Source of the DNA: an uncultured Oscillospiraceae bacterium
GTDB taxonomy: Bacteria; Bacillota; Clostridia; Oscillospirales; Ruminococcaceae
NCBI GenBank assembly: GCA_910578965.1
Contig: CAJTSP010000003.1
Coordinates: 1 to 60,175 of the forward strand
DNA length: 60,175 nucleotides
Reading direction: 5' to 3'
The notes under the pieces are model-generated. The model ran no database searches. It was not told the origin of the DNA and saw nothing but the letters and a program-made list of their open reading frames with translations. The position numbers and the translations under genes were made by a program. Of this stretch, positions 16,338-24,806 are shown piece by piece; the first letter of the stretch is position 1, and each line of letters opens with the position of its first letter.

Positions 16338-17516
16338 TTGAAAAAGCTGCAAAAACATTTGATTGCCTTTCTCTGCCTTATGCTGGCAGCCGCTTTGCTG
16401 GCGGCCTGCGGAGGGGATGCTGTTTCGGGGGCATCCTCGGGCGCGGCGTCCTCGGATGCGGCGTCTGTGCCGGCCGACCCGGCGCCGGCGGCGGACGCGG
16501 CCGCCTTTGATTACAGCTCGGCCCTGACCGACGAGGGCTTTTGGAAGGATGTCACCGCACTGGACCTTGTGAGCCTGGGCGAATACCGGGGCATCGAGCT
16601 GCCGGCCGAGGTGACCGTGGCGGACGAGGCGGCCATCGACGAGCAGATCGAGGCAATCCGGCAGAACTTTTCCACCTCCTTTGAGGAAATTACCGACCGG
16701 GCCGTTGCAGACGGCGACACGGTGAACATCGACTATGTGGGCAGCGTGGACGGGGTAGAATTTATGGGCGGCAACACCAACGGCCAGGGCTCCGACGTGA
16801 CCATCGGGGTTACCAATTTTATCGATGATTTCCTTGAACAGCTCGTCGGCCACAAGCCGGGCGAGACGATAGACGTGCTGGCTACCTTCCCCGAGGGATA
16901 CAGCGATTCCACCGATGCCGAAGGCAACGCGGTAGTGCTGGCAAACCGTGAGGCGCTGTTTGTGGTAACCATCAACTACATCCAGGGCGATGCAATCCTG
17001 CCTACCTTTGACGACGCCTTCGTGGCCGAAAACTTCGCCGAGAGCTACGGCTTTACCACCGTGCAGCAGGTGCGGGACGACATTGCAGCCAGTATGGTCA
17101 GCGAGCAGGAGACCACCTTTTTGACCGACTGGATTCTGGAAAACTGCCCGGTGAGCAAGGTCCCCGAGAGCATGGTGCAGTACTGGAAGGATGCCACCCT
17201 GGCCGACATTGCCTCAAGCGGGGCAATGTACGGGCTGGATGCGGCCACCCTGCTGCAGATGCAGGGCTACGCAAGCACCGAAGCGTTTTTGGATTCGATT
17301 GAGGAGTCCATCGTTGCCAACTGCAAGCAGTACCTGGTGGTGCAGGCCATTGCCGAAAAGGAAGGCCTCTCGATTACCGAGGCAGACGAGATCGAGGCCA
17401 TTGGGCAGGAAAACCACGAAGCGGTGCTGGCCCAGTTTGGGAGGGGCTATGTGCGTATGACCCTGATGGTGGGCCGGGTGTTTGACATCATCAGCGATTC
17501 GGCAGTACGGCAGTAA
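16338..17516 (+). CDS. Surface lipoprotein with trigger-factor/FKBP-type prolyl isomerase domain
   Basis: Peptidyl-prolyl cis-trans isomerase anchored outside the membrane, 392 aa. The TTG at 16338 is selected because AGGAGGG (16323-16329) is 8 nt upstream and it gives a proper lipoprotein signal (KKLQKHL, hydrophobic core, LLAAC). After a Ser/Ala/Asp linker comes the FKBP-like domain of trigger factor (VADGDTVNIDYVGSVDGVEF, then a GHKPGETIDVLATFPEGY turn) and the helical trigger-factor C-terminal domain. The ribosome-binding N-terminal domain of cytosolic trigger factor is absent. It is probably a foldase for exported proteins. The serine dehydratase gene starts 9 nt after its stop. Confidence 0.87.
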   Translation: MKKLQKHLIAFLCLMLAAALLAACGGDAVSGASSGAASSDAASVPADPAPAADAAAFDYSSALTDEGFWKDVTALDLVSLGEYRGIELPAEVTVADEAAIDEQIEAIRQNFSTSFEEITDRAVADGDTVNIDYVGSVDGVEFMGGNTNGQGSDVTIGVTNFIDDFLEQLVGHKPGETIDVLATFPEGYSDSTDAEGNAVVLANREALFVVTINYIQGDAILPTFDDAFVAENFAESYGFTTVQQVRDDIAASMVSEQETTFLTDWILENCPVSKVPESMVQYWKDATLADIASSGAMYGLDAATLLQMQGYASTEAFLDSIEESIVANCKQYLVVQAIAEKEGLSITEADEIEAIGQENHEAVLAQFGRGYVRMTLMVGRVFDIISDSAVRQ

Positions 17517-17525
17517 ACTCCCGGT

Positions 17526-18185
17526 ATGAATGTATTTGACATCGTGGGGCCCGTAATGGTAGGCCCCTCCAGCTCACACACGGCGGGGGCAGCCCGCATT
17601 GGCCTGGTGGCTCGGGCGCTGCTGGACGAGGAGCCGGCCCGGGCGGATATCCTGCTGCACGGCAGCTTCGCCAAAACCTGGCGGGGCCACGGTACCGATA
17701 AGGCGCTGGTAGCGGGTATCCTGGGCCTTATGCCGGATGACGAGCGCCTGCGCGAGAGCCTTGGGCTTGCACAAAGGGCGGGCCTGGAGATCGTCATCTC
17801 TGAAACCGTGCTGGAAGGCGCCCACCCCAACACCGCCCTCATTACCCTTACCGGCCGTTCGGGCCGCACCGTGAGCATCCAGGGGGCCTCGGTGGGGGGC
17901 GGCAATATCCTTGTCAGCCGGGTCAACGGCATGGAGGCCGCCCTCACCGGGCAGTACACCGCGCTGATTGTGCTGCATCGGGATGCCCCCGGCACGATTG
18001 CAGCCGTAACCGAAGAGCTGGGCCTGCATGGGGTAAATATCTGCAATTTCCGGCTTGCACGCCGTGAAAAGGGCGGCACGGCCGTGATGACCATCGAGAT
18101 GGACGGCGCCCCCGCCCCCGCCTTGAACGGCCGCATCGCGGCCCTGCCCAACGTACTTTCCTCCACCATGCTCGCGCCGGTTTAG
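17526..18185 (+). CDS. sdaAB: L-serine ammonia-lyase, beta subunit
   Basis: Beta subunit of the iron-sulfur L-serine dehydratase (serine to pyruvate and ammonia, EC 4.3.1.17), 219 aa. The start NVFDIVGPVMVGPSSSHTAGAARIG is the family signature, with SxSHTxG near the substrate site, and a C-terminal ACT domain is seen (IVLHRDAPGTIAAVTEELG, VNICNFRLARREKGG). It follows the prolyl isomerase by 9 nt and the alpha subunit lies 124 nt downstream, the split arrangement usual in Firmicutes. Confidence 0.96.
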   Translation: MNVFDIVGPVMVGPSSSHTAGAARIGLVARALLDEEPARADILLHGSFAKTWRGHGTDKALVAGILGLMPDDERLRESLGLAQRAGLEIVISETVLEGAHPNTALITLTGRSGRTVSIQGASVGGGNILVSRVNGMEAALTGQYTALIVLHRDAPGTIAAVTEELGLHGVNICNFRLARREKGGTAVMTIEMDGAPAPALNGRIAALPNVLSSTMLAPV

Positions 18186-18309
18186 CCAAAAAAGCGGCCG
18201 GCCGCGCGGGCCCCGCGTCAAAAACAGGGTTCTTTGGAAGCGTGGTTTTGCAAGAAGGCTTTAAAAACCGGGCAGGGGCCGCCCGGTAGGAAATGGATAG
18301 GGGGCAGGT

Positions 18310-19206
18310 ATGTCAACGCTAAAATTCCATTCAATCGCATCTCTTACCGAGGCGGCCAAGGCGGCCGGGCGGCGGCTTTCGGCACTGGTACTGGCGCAGC
18401 AGGCGGCCCAACTGGAGCAGAGCGAGCAGGAAGTATACGAGACGATGCGGCGGCAGTATGCCGTAATGGCCGAGGCTGCGGCGTCCGGCAGCGCGCCGGG
18501 GGTACGCTCGGCCAGCGGGCTGTCAGGCGGGGACGCCTGGCGCATGCTGGAGGCGCAGCGCGGCGGGGCGATCCTGTGCGGCGGGCTTTTTACCGATGCC
18601 ATTGCCAAAGCCCTGGCCATCAGCGAGTGGAACGCCGCCATGGGGCGGATTGTTGCAGCGCCCACGGCCGGCTCCTGCGGGATTTTGCCGGCGGCGCTGC
18701 TGGCGGTACAGGAGGCCCGCGGCCTGCCCGAGCGGGACTGCGTGATGGCCCTGTTTACGGCGGCGGCGGTAGGCATGGTCATTGCAGACCGCGCCTGCAT
18801 CGCAGGGGCCGAGGGCGGGTGCCAGGCCGAGTGCGGCAGCGCCGCGGCCATGGCGGCGGCGGCGCTGGTAGAGGTGTGCGGCGGCAGCCCCGAGATGCTG
18901 GACGCGGCGGTGTCCATTGCGCTGGCGAACCAGCTTGGCCTTGTGTGCGACCCGGTAGCCGGCCTGGTAGAGATTCCCTGCATCCACCGCAATGCGGCCG
19001 GGGTGGCAGGCGCGATTACGGCCGCGCAGCTTGCGCTGGCCGGCGTGAGCAACCGCATCCCGGCCGACGAAACCATCCTGGCCATGAAACGGGTGGGCGA
19101 CGCGATGCCCGCGTCCCTCAAGGAGACCGCCGAGGGCGGCCTCGCTGCAACCCCCACCGCCCGCCGGCTCTACGAGCAGGTGTTTGGCCCCCAAAAAGCG
19201 CACTGA
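18310..19206 (+). CDS. sdaAA: L-serine ammonia-lyase, iron-sulfur alpha subunit
   Basis: Catalytic alpha subunit, 298 aa. Shown by VAAPTAGSCGILPAALLA, the conserved cysteines in GAEGGCQAECGSAAAMAAAA, CDPVAGLVEIPCIHRNAAG, and the final ASLKETAEGGLAATPTARRL. Three conserved Cys carry the oxygen-labile [4Fe-4S] cluster that binds the substrate hydroxyl, which fits an anaerobe. ATG at 18310 is preceded by GGGGGC, a modest ribosome site. The 124-nt gap from sdaAB is longer than usual and contains GC-rich palindromes, so some uncoupling from the beta subunit is possible. Confidence 0.96.
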   Translation: MSTLKFHSIASLTEAAKAAGRRLSALVLAQQAAQLEQSEQEVYETMRRQYAVMAEAAASGSAPGVRSASGLSGGDAWRMLEAQRGGAILCGGLFTDAIAKALAISEWNAAMGRIVAAPTAGSCGILPAALLAVQEARGLPERDCVMALFTAAAVGMVIADRACIAGAEGGCQAECGSAAAMAAAALVEVCGGSPEMLDAAVSIALANQLGLVCDPVAGLVEIPCIHRNAAGVAGAITAAQLALAGVSNRIPADETILAMKRVGDAMPASLKETAEGGLAATPTARRLYEQVFGPQKAH

Positions 19207-19231
19207 TCCAGCTTTTTGGCCCCATTATAGA

Positions 19232-19306
19232 TTCAATCCAGGGGGACTCGCTTTGGGGCCTCATTAAAAAGCCAATCCAGGGGGACACCTCCCCCTGGAC
19301 CCCCAT
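19232..19306 (+). repeat. Palindromic intergenic repeat, copy B with a partial tandem copy
   Basis: A partial unit (CAATCCAGGGGGAC, from 19234) is followed by a full one from 19271: GCCAATCCAGGGGG, an ACACCT centre, CCCCCTGGA and CCCCCAT. It lies directly after sdaAA and runs into a terminator. Confidence 0.6.
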
Positions 19307-19307
19307 C

Positions 19308-19341
19308 CCGCCGCGCAATGTTTTGCGCGGCGGATTTTTTC
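19308..19341 (+). terminator. Terminator of the sda operon
   Basis: CCGCCGCGCAA (19308-19318) pairs with TTGCGCGGCGG (19323-19333), then ATTTTTT. Clear intrinsic terminator for sdaAA. The remainder of 19342-19658 carries repeat copy C and nothing else I can identify. Confidence 0.88.
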
Positions 19342-19600
19342 TTATGGGCGGCTTTTTGCGTTGGCACAACCGGCCACTGCATGGATGTGCCAATGGCCGG
19401 CCTGAAGCCGGACAAGGGCCGCCGGCGCTTGTCTTCCTTGCGGCTGCGGCCGCCCAACGAATGCGCGGTGGATCGAATTTTGCTCGGACTTTTTGTTTTC
19501 TTATCTCACCGCCGCTAACATGGGGACGGCTTTTTCATCGTCAGCAAGGCAAACAACGCAAAGAACCGTACCCCTGTGCCGGCCCCAGATTATCCCATGG

Positions 19601-19634
19601 TGGGGGTCTGGGGGGCGTGCCCCCCAGATTGGCC
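19601..19634 (-). repeat. Palindromic intergenic repeat, copy C
   Basis: Inverted copy. On the minus strand it reads GGCCAATCTGGGGGGC, ACG centre, CCCCCCAGA, CCCCCA. It is almost identical to copy D at 38.18 kb. It lies 25 nt downstream of the acetyltransferase stop. Confidence 0.65.
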
Positions 19635-19658
19635 TTAGCGTGTCCGCAGCGGCCCCTT

Positions 19659-20159
19659 TTACCCCTGGCCCGGCCGCGTCCAGATCATCCGCAGCACCGT
19701 GCCGGGCCGGCCAAGCGTGATGCTCTGCTCCGCGCCGTCCGGCACAAAGCCGTTCTTTTGATAAAAGCGGATGGCCCGGCCATTGCCCTTGAGCACCCAC
19801 AGCGCCACCCGCGGATAGCCCGCAAGCCGGGCCAGCGCCGCCCGCAGCAGGGCGGGGCCGGCCCCCCTGCCGTAATATTCCTTCAAAACGTACAGGGCGT
19901 AAAGCTCGCCCGTGCCGGGCAGTGTATCGTCCCGGTAGGGGCCGTACCCGGCAAAGCCGACCACCCTTGGCCCATCCTTTGCCACAAGGACGCCGTCCGG
20001 CCATTCATACGCCCTTTTTACGCAGGCTTCCAGGGTCATCTTTTCAAGATAGGCCGGGTCTGCCAAGCCCTGGTAGGCCTCCTGCCAGCCTTTCCAGTGC
20101 ACATACCCCTTGCCCTCGGTCTCCGCGGGCGTTTCCATCGCCTTGATCTCGAGCCTCAT
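19659..20159 (-). CDS. GNAT-family N-acetyltransferase
   Basis: Acetyltransferase of 166 aa. The acetyl-CoA loop is visible in LYALYVLKEYYGRGAGPALL (RGxG type), followed by ALWVLKGNGRAIRFYQKNGF, the usual NxxAxxxYxxxGF motif of GNAT proteins. The start codon overlaps the stop of the upstream gene (ATGA at 20156-20159), so the two are translationally coupled. The substrate is unknown. Confidence 0.9.
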   Translation of the reverse strand: MRLEIKAMETPAETEGKGYVHWKGWQEAYQGLADPAYLEKMTLEACVKRAYEWPDGVLVAKDGPRVVGFAGYGPYRDDTLPGTGELYALYVLKEYYGRGAGPALLRAALARLAGYPRVALWVLKGNGRAIRFYQKNGFVPDGAEQSITLGRPGTVLRMIWTRPGQG

Positions 20160-20614
20160 CGCCCCGGCGCCTCCTCCTGGTGCCGCCGCAGATAGGCCAC
20201 GATCTCCGGCTCGCTGCCGCCGCAGCCATATTCACACACAAGGATATATTGCTCGTCCGCCGCAATCCCGTAGCAGCGTTCCCTGCCCGGCCGTTCGACC
20301 TGCGCGGCGAGGTAAACCGCATCGTCCCGCAGCAGCTTGATGCCGCGGCCGTTCGCAAGCCGGTACTCCAGGTTGATATAGTCCCCGTTCAGCGGCGTCA
20401 GCTCCCGCACCCTCAATCCGGGGATGCCAAGCGCGTTGATCTCCGCCGCCAGCGCGCGCTTTAAGGCCGCAAGGGCCTCCTGACCGCCCGCCTCAACGGC
20501 CCGCGCCGCCACGCAGGGGCCGCCAAAAGGGCGGCCGCCGGTCTTTTCACAGCCGCCGCACGCCTCTTTCCGGCCGCAGCCCGCGCAGCAGCCCATCCCG
20601 CAAAGTTCCGCCAT
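20156..20614 (-). CDS. Cys-rich DUF3795-like hypothetical protein
   Basis: Protein of 152 aa. ATG at 20614 is chosen because GGGAGG is 8 nt upstream; the open frame starts 7 codons earlier. The N-terminus is Cys-rich (CGMGCCAGCGRKEACGGC, eight Cys in the first 40 residues), as in DUF3795-type zinc-binding proteins. The rest, with ELTPLNGDYINLEYRLANGRGIKL, is of unknown family. It is coupled to the acetyltransferase by a 4-nt overlap. I do not recognise a function. Confidence 0.75.
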   Translation of the reverse strand: MAELCGMGCCAGCGRKEACGGCEKTGGRPFGGPCVAARAVEAGGQEALAALKRALAAEINALGIPGLRVRELTPLNGDYINLEYRLANGRGIKLLRDDAVYLAAQVERPGRERCYGIAADEQYILVCEYGCGGSEPEIVAYLRRHQEEAPGR

Positions 20615-20668
20615 TGCCTCGTCCTCCCGTCTCATGGTTTTTATAGCTCAAAAAAGCGCGTCCGCTTT

Positions 20669-21373
20669 TTACCGCCCAAAGCAGAATGGGTCCGCAATGG
20701 GCGCCCCAAAGGTTTTTGCCGCCATCCGCCACATCGCCTTGGCGTGGATGCGGTCGTGCCAGATAAACCGCCGCAGCAGCTTGCGCAGCGACCATTCCTC
20801 CTCAAAGCTGCCGGTGCGCGCGGGGGCGGCCAGATAGCCCGGCTGCTGCTCCAGCAGGGCAAAGCCGCGCCGGCGGCCCTCAAGGATGCTCCCCTCGTTG
20901 CCCACCTCCACGCCGATCTCGCCAAAATAATAGCTGTTTACATTTTTGGTGTGCTCGTACATCTCGCGGGCGGTGCGGGGCGCCGGGCCGTAAAAGCAGA
21001 TGCGCGCCGGCAGGCAGCTTTTGTCCTTGTCCGGCACGGCCTCATAAAGGGCCAGGAAATCCGCGGCCGAGCGCAGCGCAAGCCCCTTGAGCGTCTCGTA
21101 CTCCGCCGGCGTGAGCGGGGCGCGCTCGGTATCAAAAATCACGTCCGAATCTGCGTCCGAAACGGCCAGCCCGGACGCCTTCTCCTGCACGACCACCGGC
21201 CGCAGCTCCCGCGGGGCCGGCCCGCCCTTCCAGGCAAGATAGGCGGCCGTCTCCGCCGCCATCCTGCCCAGCGCCTCCTCCCGGCTTGCGCCGCGGGCGT
21301 AGGCCCCGGGGAAATTGCCGGCGTACAGCAGGCTGTCGCCCCCGTTATGCTCCCAAATGCATTCGATCTCCAT
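20669..21373 (-). CDS. Hypothetical protein with HicB-like N-terminus and DinB-like C-terminus
   Basis: Protein of 234 aa. The first 75 residues (IWEHNGGDSLLYAGNFPGAYARGASREEALGRM) resemble the HicB/UPF0150 partial RNase H fold. The C-terminal part (EHTKNVNSYYFGEIGV, then SLRKLLRRFIWHDRIHAKAMWRMA) resembles the DinB four-helix fold with His residues that could bind metal. It is upstream of the Cys-rich gene on the same strand. No HicA partner is present, so it is not a classical toxin-antitoxin gene. Function unknown. Confidence 0.7.
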   Translation of the reverse strand: MEIECIWEHNGGDSLLYAGNFPGAYARGASREEALGRMAAETAAYLAWKGGPAPRELRPVVVQEKASGLAVSDADSDVIFDTERAPLTPAEYETLKGLALRSAADFLALYEAVPDKDKSCLPARICFYGPAPRTAREMYEHTKNVNSYYFGEIGVEVGNEGSILEGRRRGFALLEQQPGYLAAPARTGSFEEEWSLRKLLRRFIWHDRIHAKAMWRMAAKTFGAPIADPFCFGR

Positions 21374-21396
21374 AAAAGCCTCCCTTGGCAGCCCCC

Positions 21397-22158
21397 TTAC
21401 AGCCAGATGCCCCAGTCGCCATAATTCAGCTGCCCGGTGCCGTGGCGCAGCCGCCCCTCGGTCTCAAGCTGCCGCAGCGCATCCCGCATCCGGCCAGGCA
21501 GCTCGGGCTGGACGTCCAGCGAGTGGTGCGCCGGAAAGACCCGCTTTGCCCCCAGCGCGGCGACCTTTTCCAGCGAGGCGAGGTAGGCGGCCGGGTCGGT
21601 GGAGGGGTAGTAGGCGAACAGCACATCCTTATACACAAGGTCGCCGGTAAACAGGTAGCCCCGCGCCGGCTCCCAAAAGCAGAGGTGCCCGGGCGAATGC
21701 CCCGGCGTGTGCAGCGCCTCAATGACCCGCCCGCCCAGGTCGATGGCGTCATGGTCGGCCAGCAGCCGGGCGGGCTGCCCCTGAAAGAGCTCGTAACGGC
21801 TTATGTCAAAGCCCTTTGGCGGGTCGCACCGGTCCAGCACCATCTCCCGCACCGTCTCGATCGAAAGCGGAAATCCCCCTTTCAGCCAGTCCAGCTCGGC
21901 CTCGTGGGCATAAAAATCGGAAAAATACCGGTGCCCGCCAATATGATCCCAGTGGATATGGGTAGCTACCGCCGTTACCGGCCTGTCAGCCAGCCGCCCC
22001 ACCGGTTCTGAGATGTCCGCGATGCCCAGCCCGGTGTCAATAAGCAGGCTGCGGGTCTGGCCGTTCAGCAGGTAGCAGTGGGTTTCCTCCCAATGCCGGT
22101 ACTCGCTGATACACCAGGTGGATTCGTCAATCTGGTCGATGGTAAACCAGTCCTTCAT
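21397..22158 (-). CDS. MBL-fold metallo-hydrolase
   Basis: Metallo-beta-lactamase-fold protein, 253 aa, with a complete di-zinc site: ATHIHWDHIGGH (HxHxDH), HTPGHSPGHLCF (His), FTGDLVYKDVLFA (Asp) and FPAHHSLD (last His). The N-terminal layout (STWCISEYRHWEETHCYLLNG) is that of the glyoxalase II-like branch found in many clostridia. ATG at 22158 has AAAGGA upstream. It lies 23 nt before the hypothetical gene at 20669-21373. Substrate unknown. Confidence 0.88.
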   Translation of the reverse strand: MKDWFTIDQIDESTWCISEYRHWEETHCYLLNGQTRSLLIDTGLGIADISEPVGRLADRPVTAVATHIHWDHIGGHRYFSDFYAHEAELDWLKGGFPLSIETVREMVLDRCDPPKGFDISRYELFQGQPARLLADHDAIDLGGRVIEALHTPGHSPGHLCFWEPARGYLFTGDLVYKDVLFAYYPSTDPAAYLASLEKVAALGAKRVFPAHHSLDVQPELPGRMRDALRQLETEGRLRHGTGQLNYGDWGIWL

Positions 22159-22306
22159 AGGCCGTCCTTTCTTTTAGAGCCCGCAAAAAAGAGCTGCGCG
22201 CCTTCCTCGCCGGGGGAGGGCGCTTGGCTTTGTTTGGATTGTGGGGATTTTAGCTTTGGCCGCAGGCGCCGCGCATCCGCCCGGCCGGTGTCCCGGGGCC
22301 CGACGG

Positions 22307-23329
22307 TCAGCGCCCGCACCGGCGCAGGATGCGGCGATAACAAGGGCTGCCCGGGACAGGCTCGCTCAACGGCTCCAGCAGCCCCTGCCGGATGAACCCC
22401 TCGATCCGCAGCGCCACCCAGCCGTCCCCAATGCCAAGCCTATACCTGCCCAGTACCCGCCCAATCACGGCAGCCTCCTGAAATTCCTCCTTCTGCCCCC
22501 GGATTTCCTGCCAAAAAAGAGAATCGTATAAATCTTCCGGCACGCTCGTCAGCCGGCCGTTGAGCACCGCCCGCAGGGGGGCGTTTTCTTCCTTTAGCAG
22601 CCGCCACTGCATAGCCAGCGCCCGCAGCTCTCCCGCCGGCACCGGCCGGCCCAGCGCCGCCAGCCGCCCAAACAGGTGCGGCTCCACCTCGCCCCAGCCG
22701 GTGAGCGAAGCCACCACGCTGCCATCCGGCTGGGGCGCCGGCCCAGGCTCCCCGGCCAGGGCCGCAGGGCCCGGCAGCTCCACCGGCGCCCAGTCTACCC
22801 GCAAAAATTCCGGCAGCTCCACCACCGTCACCCGCATTGCGCCAAGCCCGAGCGGCTCCAGTTGGGCAGCCAGCCAGCAAAGGCCGCAGCGCTCGTCCGG
22901 GTTCTGGCTGGCCCACACCCGCACCGGTTCCTCTGCCGCCCGCGCCAGCAGGGCGTCGAGATTTTGACGGGCCTGTTCCAGCATCTCCGACGCCGCCCTT
23001 TGCCCCTCGGCGGGGTAGACGCTCATCAGCCTTGCCAGCGCGGCTTCCCGCCCGGGGCCGACCCCCTCCTCGTCGATGCTGCCCACGCTCAGGGCCAGCG
23101 AAAAGCAGAGGATGTCCTTGCGGCGGCTCTCAAACGGCACGGCATCCGCCCAGGCACGCCGTTCCCGCTCGGCAAACTGCCGCCGGTATCCCTCCGTCTC
23201 GGCCTCGGTAAAGGCGCTGCCGTCCTCGTGACAGCCGATTACCCCAACCGCGCCCGCCACATAGCCTTTCCTGCCGCTTGCTACGGCCATGCTGCCGGCG
23301 GCACTCTCGCTAAATACCACCTCAAGCAT
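22307..23329 (-). CDS. DUF1835/DUF3658 domain-containing protein
   Basis: Protein of 340 aa. The N-terminus LEVVFSESAAGSM followed by a long insertion, and the middle LDALLARAAEEPVRVWASQNPDERCGLCWLAAQL, match DUF1835. The C-terminal part (MQWRLLKEENAPLRAVLNGRLTSV, IGRVLGRYRLGIGDGWVALRIEGFIRQG) matches DUF3658. These domains occur together in Firmicutes proteins of unknown role. It is followed at 148 nt by the MBL gene on the same strand. Confidence 0.8.
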   Translation of the reverse strand: MLEVVFSESAAGSMAVASGRKGYVAGAVGVIGCHEDGSAFTEAETEGYRRQFAERERRAWADAVPFESRRKDILCFSLALSVGSIDEEGVGPGREAALARLMSVYPAEGQRAASEMLEQARQNLDALLARAAEEPVRVWASQNPDERCGLCWLAAQLEPLGLGAMRVTVVELPEFLRVDWAPVELPGPAALAGEPGPAPQPDGSVVASLTGWGEVEPHLFGRLAALGRPVPAGELRALAMQWRLLKEENAPLRAVLNGRLTSVPEDLYDSLFWQEIRGQKEEFQEAAVIGRVLGRYRLGIGDGWVALRIEGFIRQGLLEPLSEPVPGSPCYRRILRRCGR

Positions 23330-23532
23330 CCCTGCACCCTCCGTTTTTCTCCGATTGCTCTAAGGCCGGCAGCCTCGGCAAAGCCGGGGCTGCCTTTTTG
23401 CCAAAGCCATCGCCGCAAGACCCCGCTGCGAACGGCCGCCTACATTTGCCTGCTTGCGGGCTGCCGCTCCGTTTTTCGCGCAGCCATGCTCGCTCTTGCG
23501 CCCGGCTATGCCAAACCGCTTTGCTCCGGCCC

Positions 23533-23946
23533 CTAAAGAGCCAGCATCAGGGTACCGGCTGCAAGCAGCACGCAACCGGCCGCCGAACGCAGGGTAAACC
23601 GCTCATGCAAAAACACAAAGGCCAGCACCAGGGTCAACACCACGCTCAGCTTATCAATCGGCGCCACCCTGGAAACCTCCCCCAACTGCAGCGCCCGGTA
23701 GTAGCAAAGCCAGGAGGCCCCGGTAGCCAGGCCGGACAGTGCAAGGAACACCCAGCTCTTGCGGCTGATCGAAAAAACACCGCCCTGCGCGCCGGTCAAA
23801 AACACCATGCCCCAGGCCACCGCCAGCACCACCACCGTACGCAGCGCGGTGGCAAGGTTTGAGTCGACCCCCTCGATCCCCACCTTGGCCAAAATGGAGG
23901 TAAGGGCAGCAAACACTGCGCTCATCACCGCAAAAACAACCCACAT
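23533..23946 (-). CDS. EamA-family transporter (half-size)
   Basis: Small drug/metabolite exporter-type membrane protein, 137 aa, with about five hydrophobic helices, corresponding to one EamA repeat (DMT superfamily). It starts at ATG 23946, 8 nt after AGGAGG; the GTG at 23955 would overlap the ribosome site. The end FLHERFTLRSAAGCVLLAAGTLMLAL is typical of the last EamA helices. One-repeat members such as this act as dimers. The 203-nt gap downstream (23330-23532) has no gene. Confidence 0.85.
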   Translation of the reverse strand: MWVVFAVMSAVFAALTSILAKVGIEGVDSNLATALRTVVVLAVAWGMVFLTGAQGGVFSISRKSWVFLALSGLATGASWLCYYRALQLGEVSRVAPIDKLSVVLTLVLAFVFLHERFTLRSAAGCVLLAAGTLMLAL

Positions 23947-24121
23947 AATGCGCACCTCCTGTTGACGGCGGGTCCAGCTTCCTTTTTAACGAACCACCGT
24001 TTTTTACACGGTTCACAAGAGTCAGGATGCCGGCAGGCCAGCTCCCACGGCATACGAGCGGCGTCCATACATCCCGCAATAGGCCCACCCTTCCCGTAGC
24101 CTGATGCCTTTGCCGGCCGGT

Positions 24122-24559
24122 TCAGGGCGTTTCTCCCTCCGGGGGCAAAAGCAGGTCTTCCGACTTAAAATTGCTGTAATATCGTATTTTTTCTGCCGTA
24201 AAGCAGAGCACGCAATAATCGGGGTCCTCTACGCCGCCCGGATAAAAGCGGGTATCCCCCTCGCGCCAGATTCGCCGCTTTGCCTCTGGGCTGCACAATA
24301 CCTGTACCCGCCCCGCAAAGCTGGCCCCGCGGTAAAAGCGCTTGTCCACAAAATAAACGCTTGCCCGGCCGTTTTGCAAAAAGCGCTCAACCTTGTTGGA
24401 GGAGGTGTTGGTGGTAAACCAGAACCTTCGGATACCCTCCCGCTCCCGCGGGGGCAGCATGGCCCTTGTTACCGGGAACCCGTCCCTGTCCATATAGCAC
24501 AAAAAGGCCGTGCCCGCCTTGTCAATCAGCTTTCCCAGGGTTATTTCAGGGTCACGCAT
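24122..24559 (-). CDS. Pyridoxamine 5'-phosphate oxidase-family (flavin-binding split-barrel) protein
   Basis: Split-barrel FMN-binding protein, 145 aa. ATG at 24559 is preceded by GGGAGG at 8 nt. Key segments are GTAFLCYMDRDGFPVTRAMLPP, WFTTNTSSNKVERFLQNGRASVYFVD and FAGRVQVLCSPEAKRRIWREG, as in general stress protein 26 and related reductases. The true substrate (heme, F420 or FMN) is unknown. It is a monocistronic gene with AT-rich sequence just upstream that may hold its promoter. The 247-nt gap 24560-24806 is otherwise empty. Confidence 0.85.
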   Translation of the reverse strand: MRDPEITLGKLIDKAGTAFLCYMDRDGFPVTRAMLPPREREGIRRFWFTTNTSSNKVERFLQNGRASVYFVDKRFYRGASFAGRVQVLCSPEAKRRIWREGDTRFYPGGVEDPDYCVLCFTAEKIRYYSNFKSEDLLLPPEGETP

Positions 24560-24806
24560 CGGCAAAACCTCCCGAAATATGTAATATGTACAATTCTATC
24601 ACTGTCGTCACGGCAAAACGCGGCTGTATCCTGTGCCGTTTCCCCTTTTGCACCCGCAGGGCCAAAGCCAAAAATAAACCGGGCAGCCGCCTTGTGCCGG
24701 GGCCGGGCCCCCGGCAGGCGGACGGGCGCAAATGCCTGCAAGGCTCCGCGGCTTCAGGCCCGCAATGCCCCCGCGACACCGGAGTCGCCAGGGACGCGGG
24801 GCGGGC

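Noticed and set aside
20669..21373. HicA/HicB toxin-antitoxin system
   Set aside because: Only a HicB-like N-terminus is present, fused to another domain; no HicA-sized gene is adjacent.
23372..23400. Terminator-like hairpin GGCAGCC...GGCTGCC plus TTTTT
   Set aside because: The T tract is on the plus strand, but genes on both sides are on the minus strand; it does not fit the end of the EamA gene, which lies more than 100 nt away.
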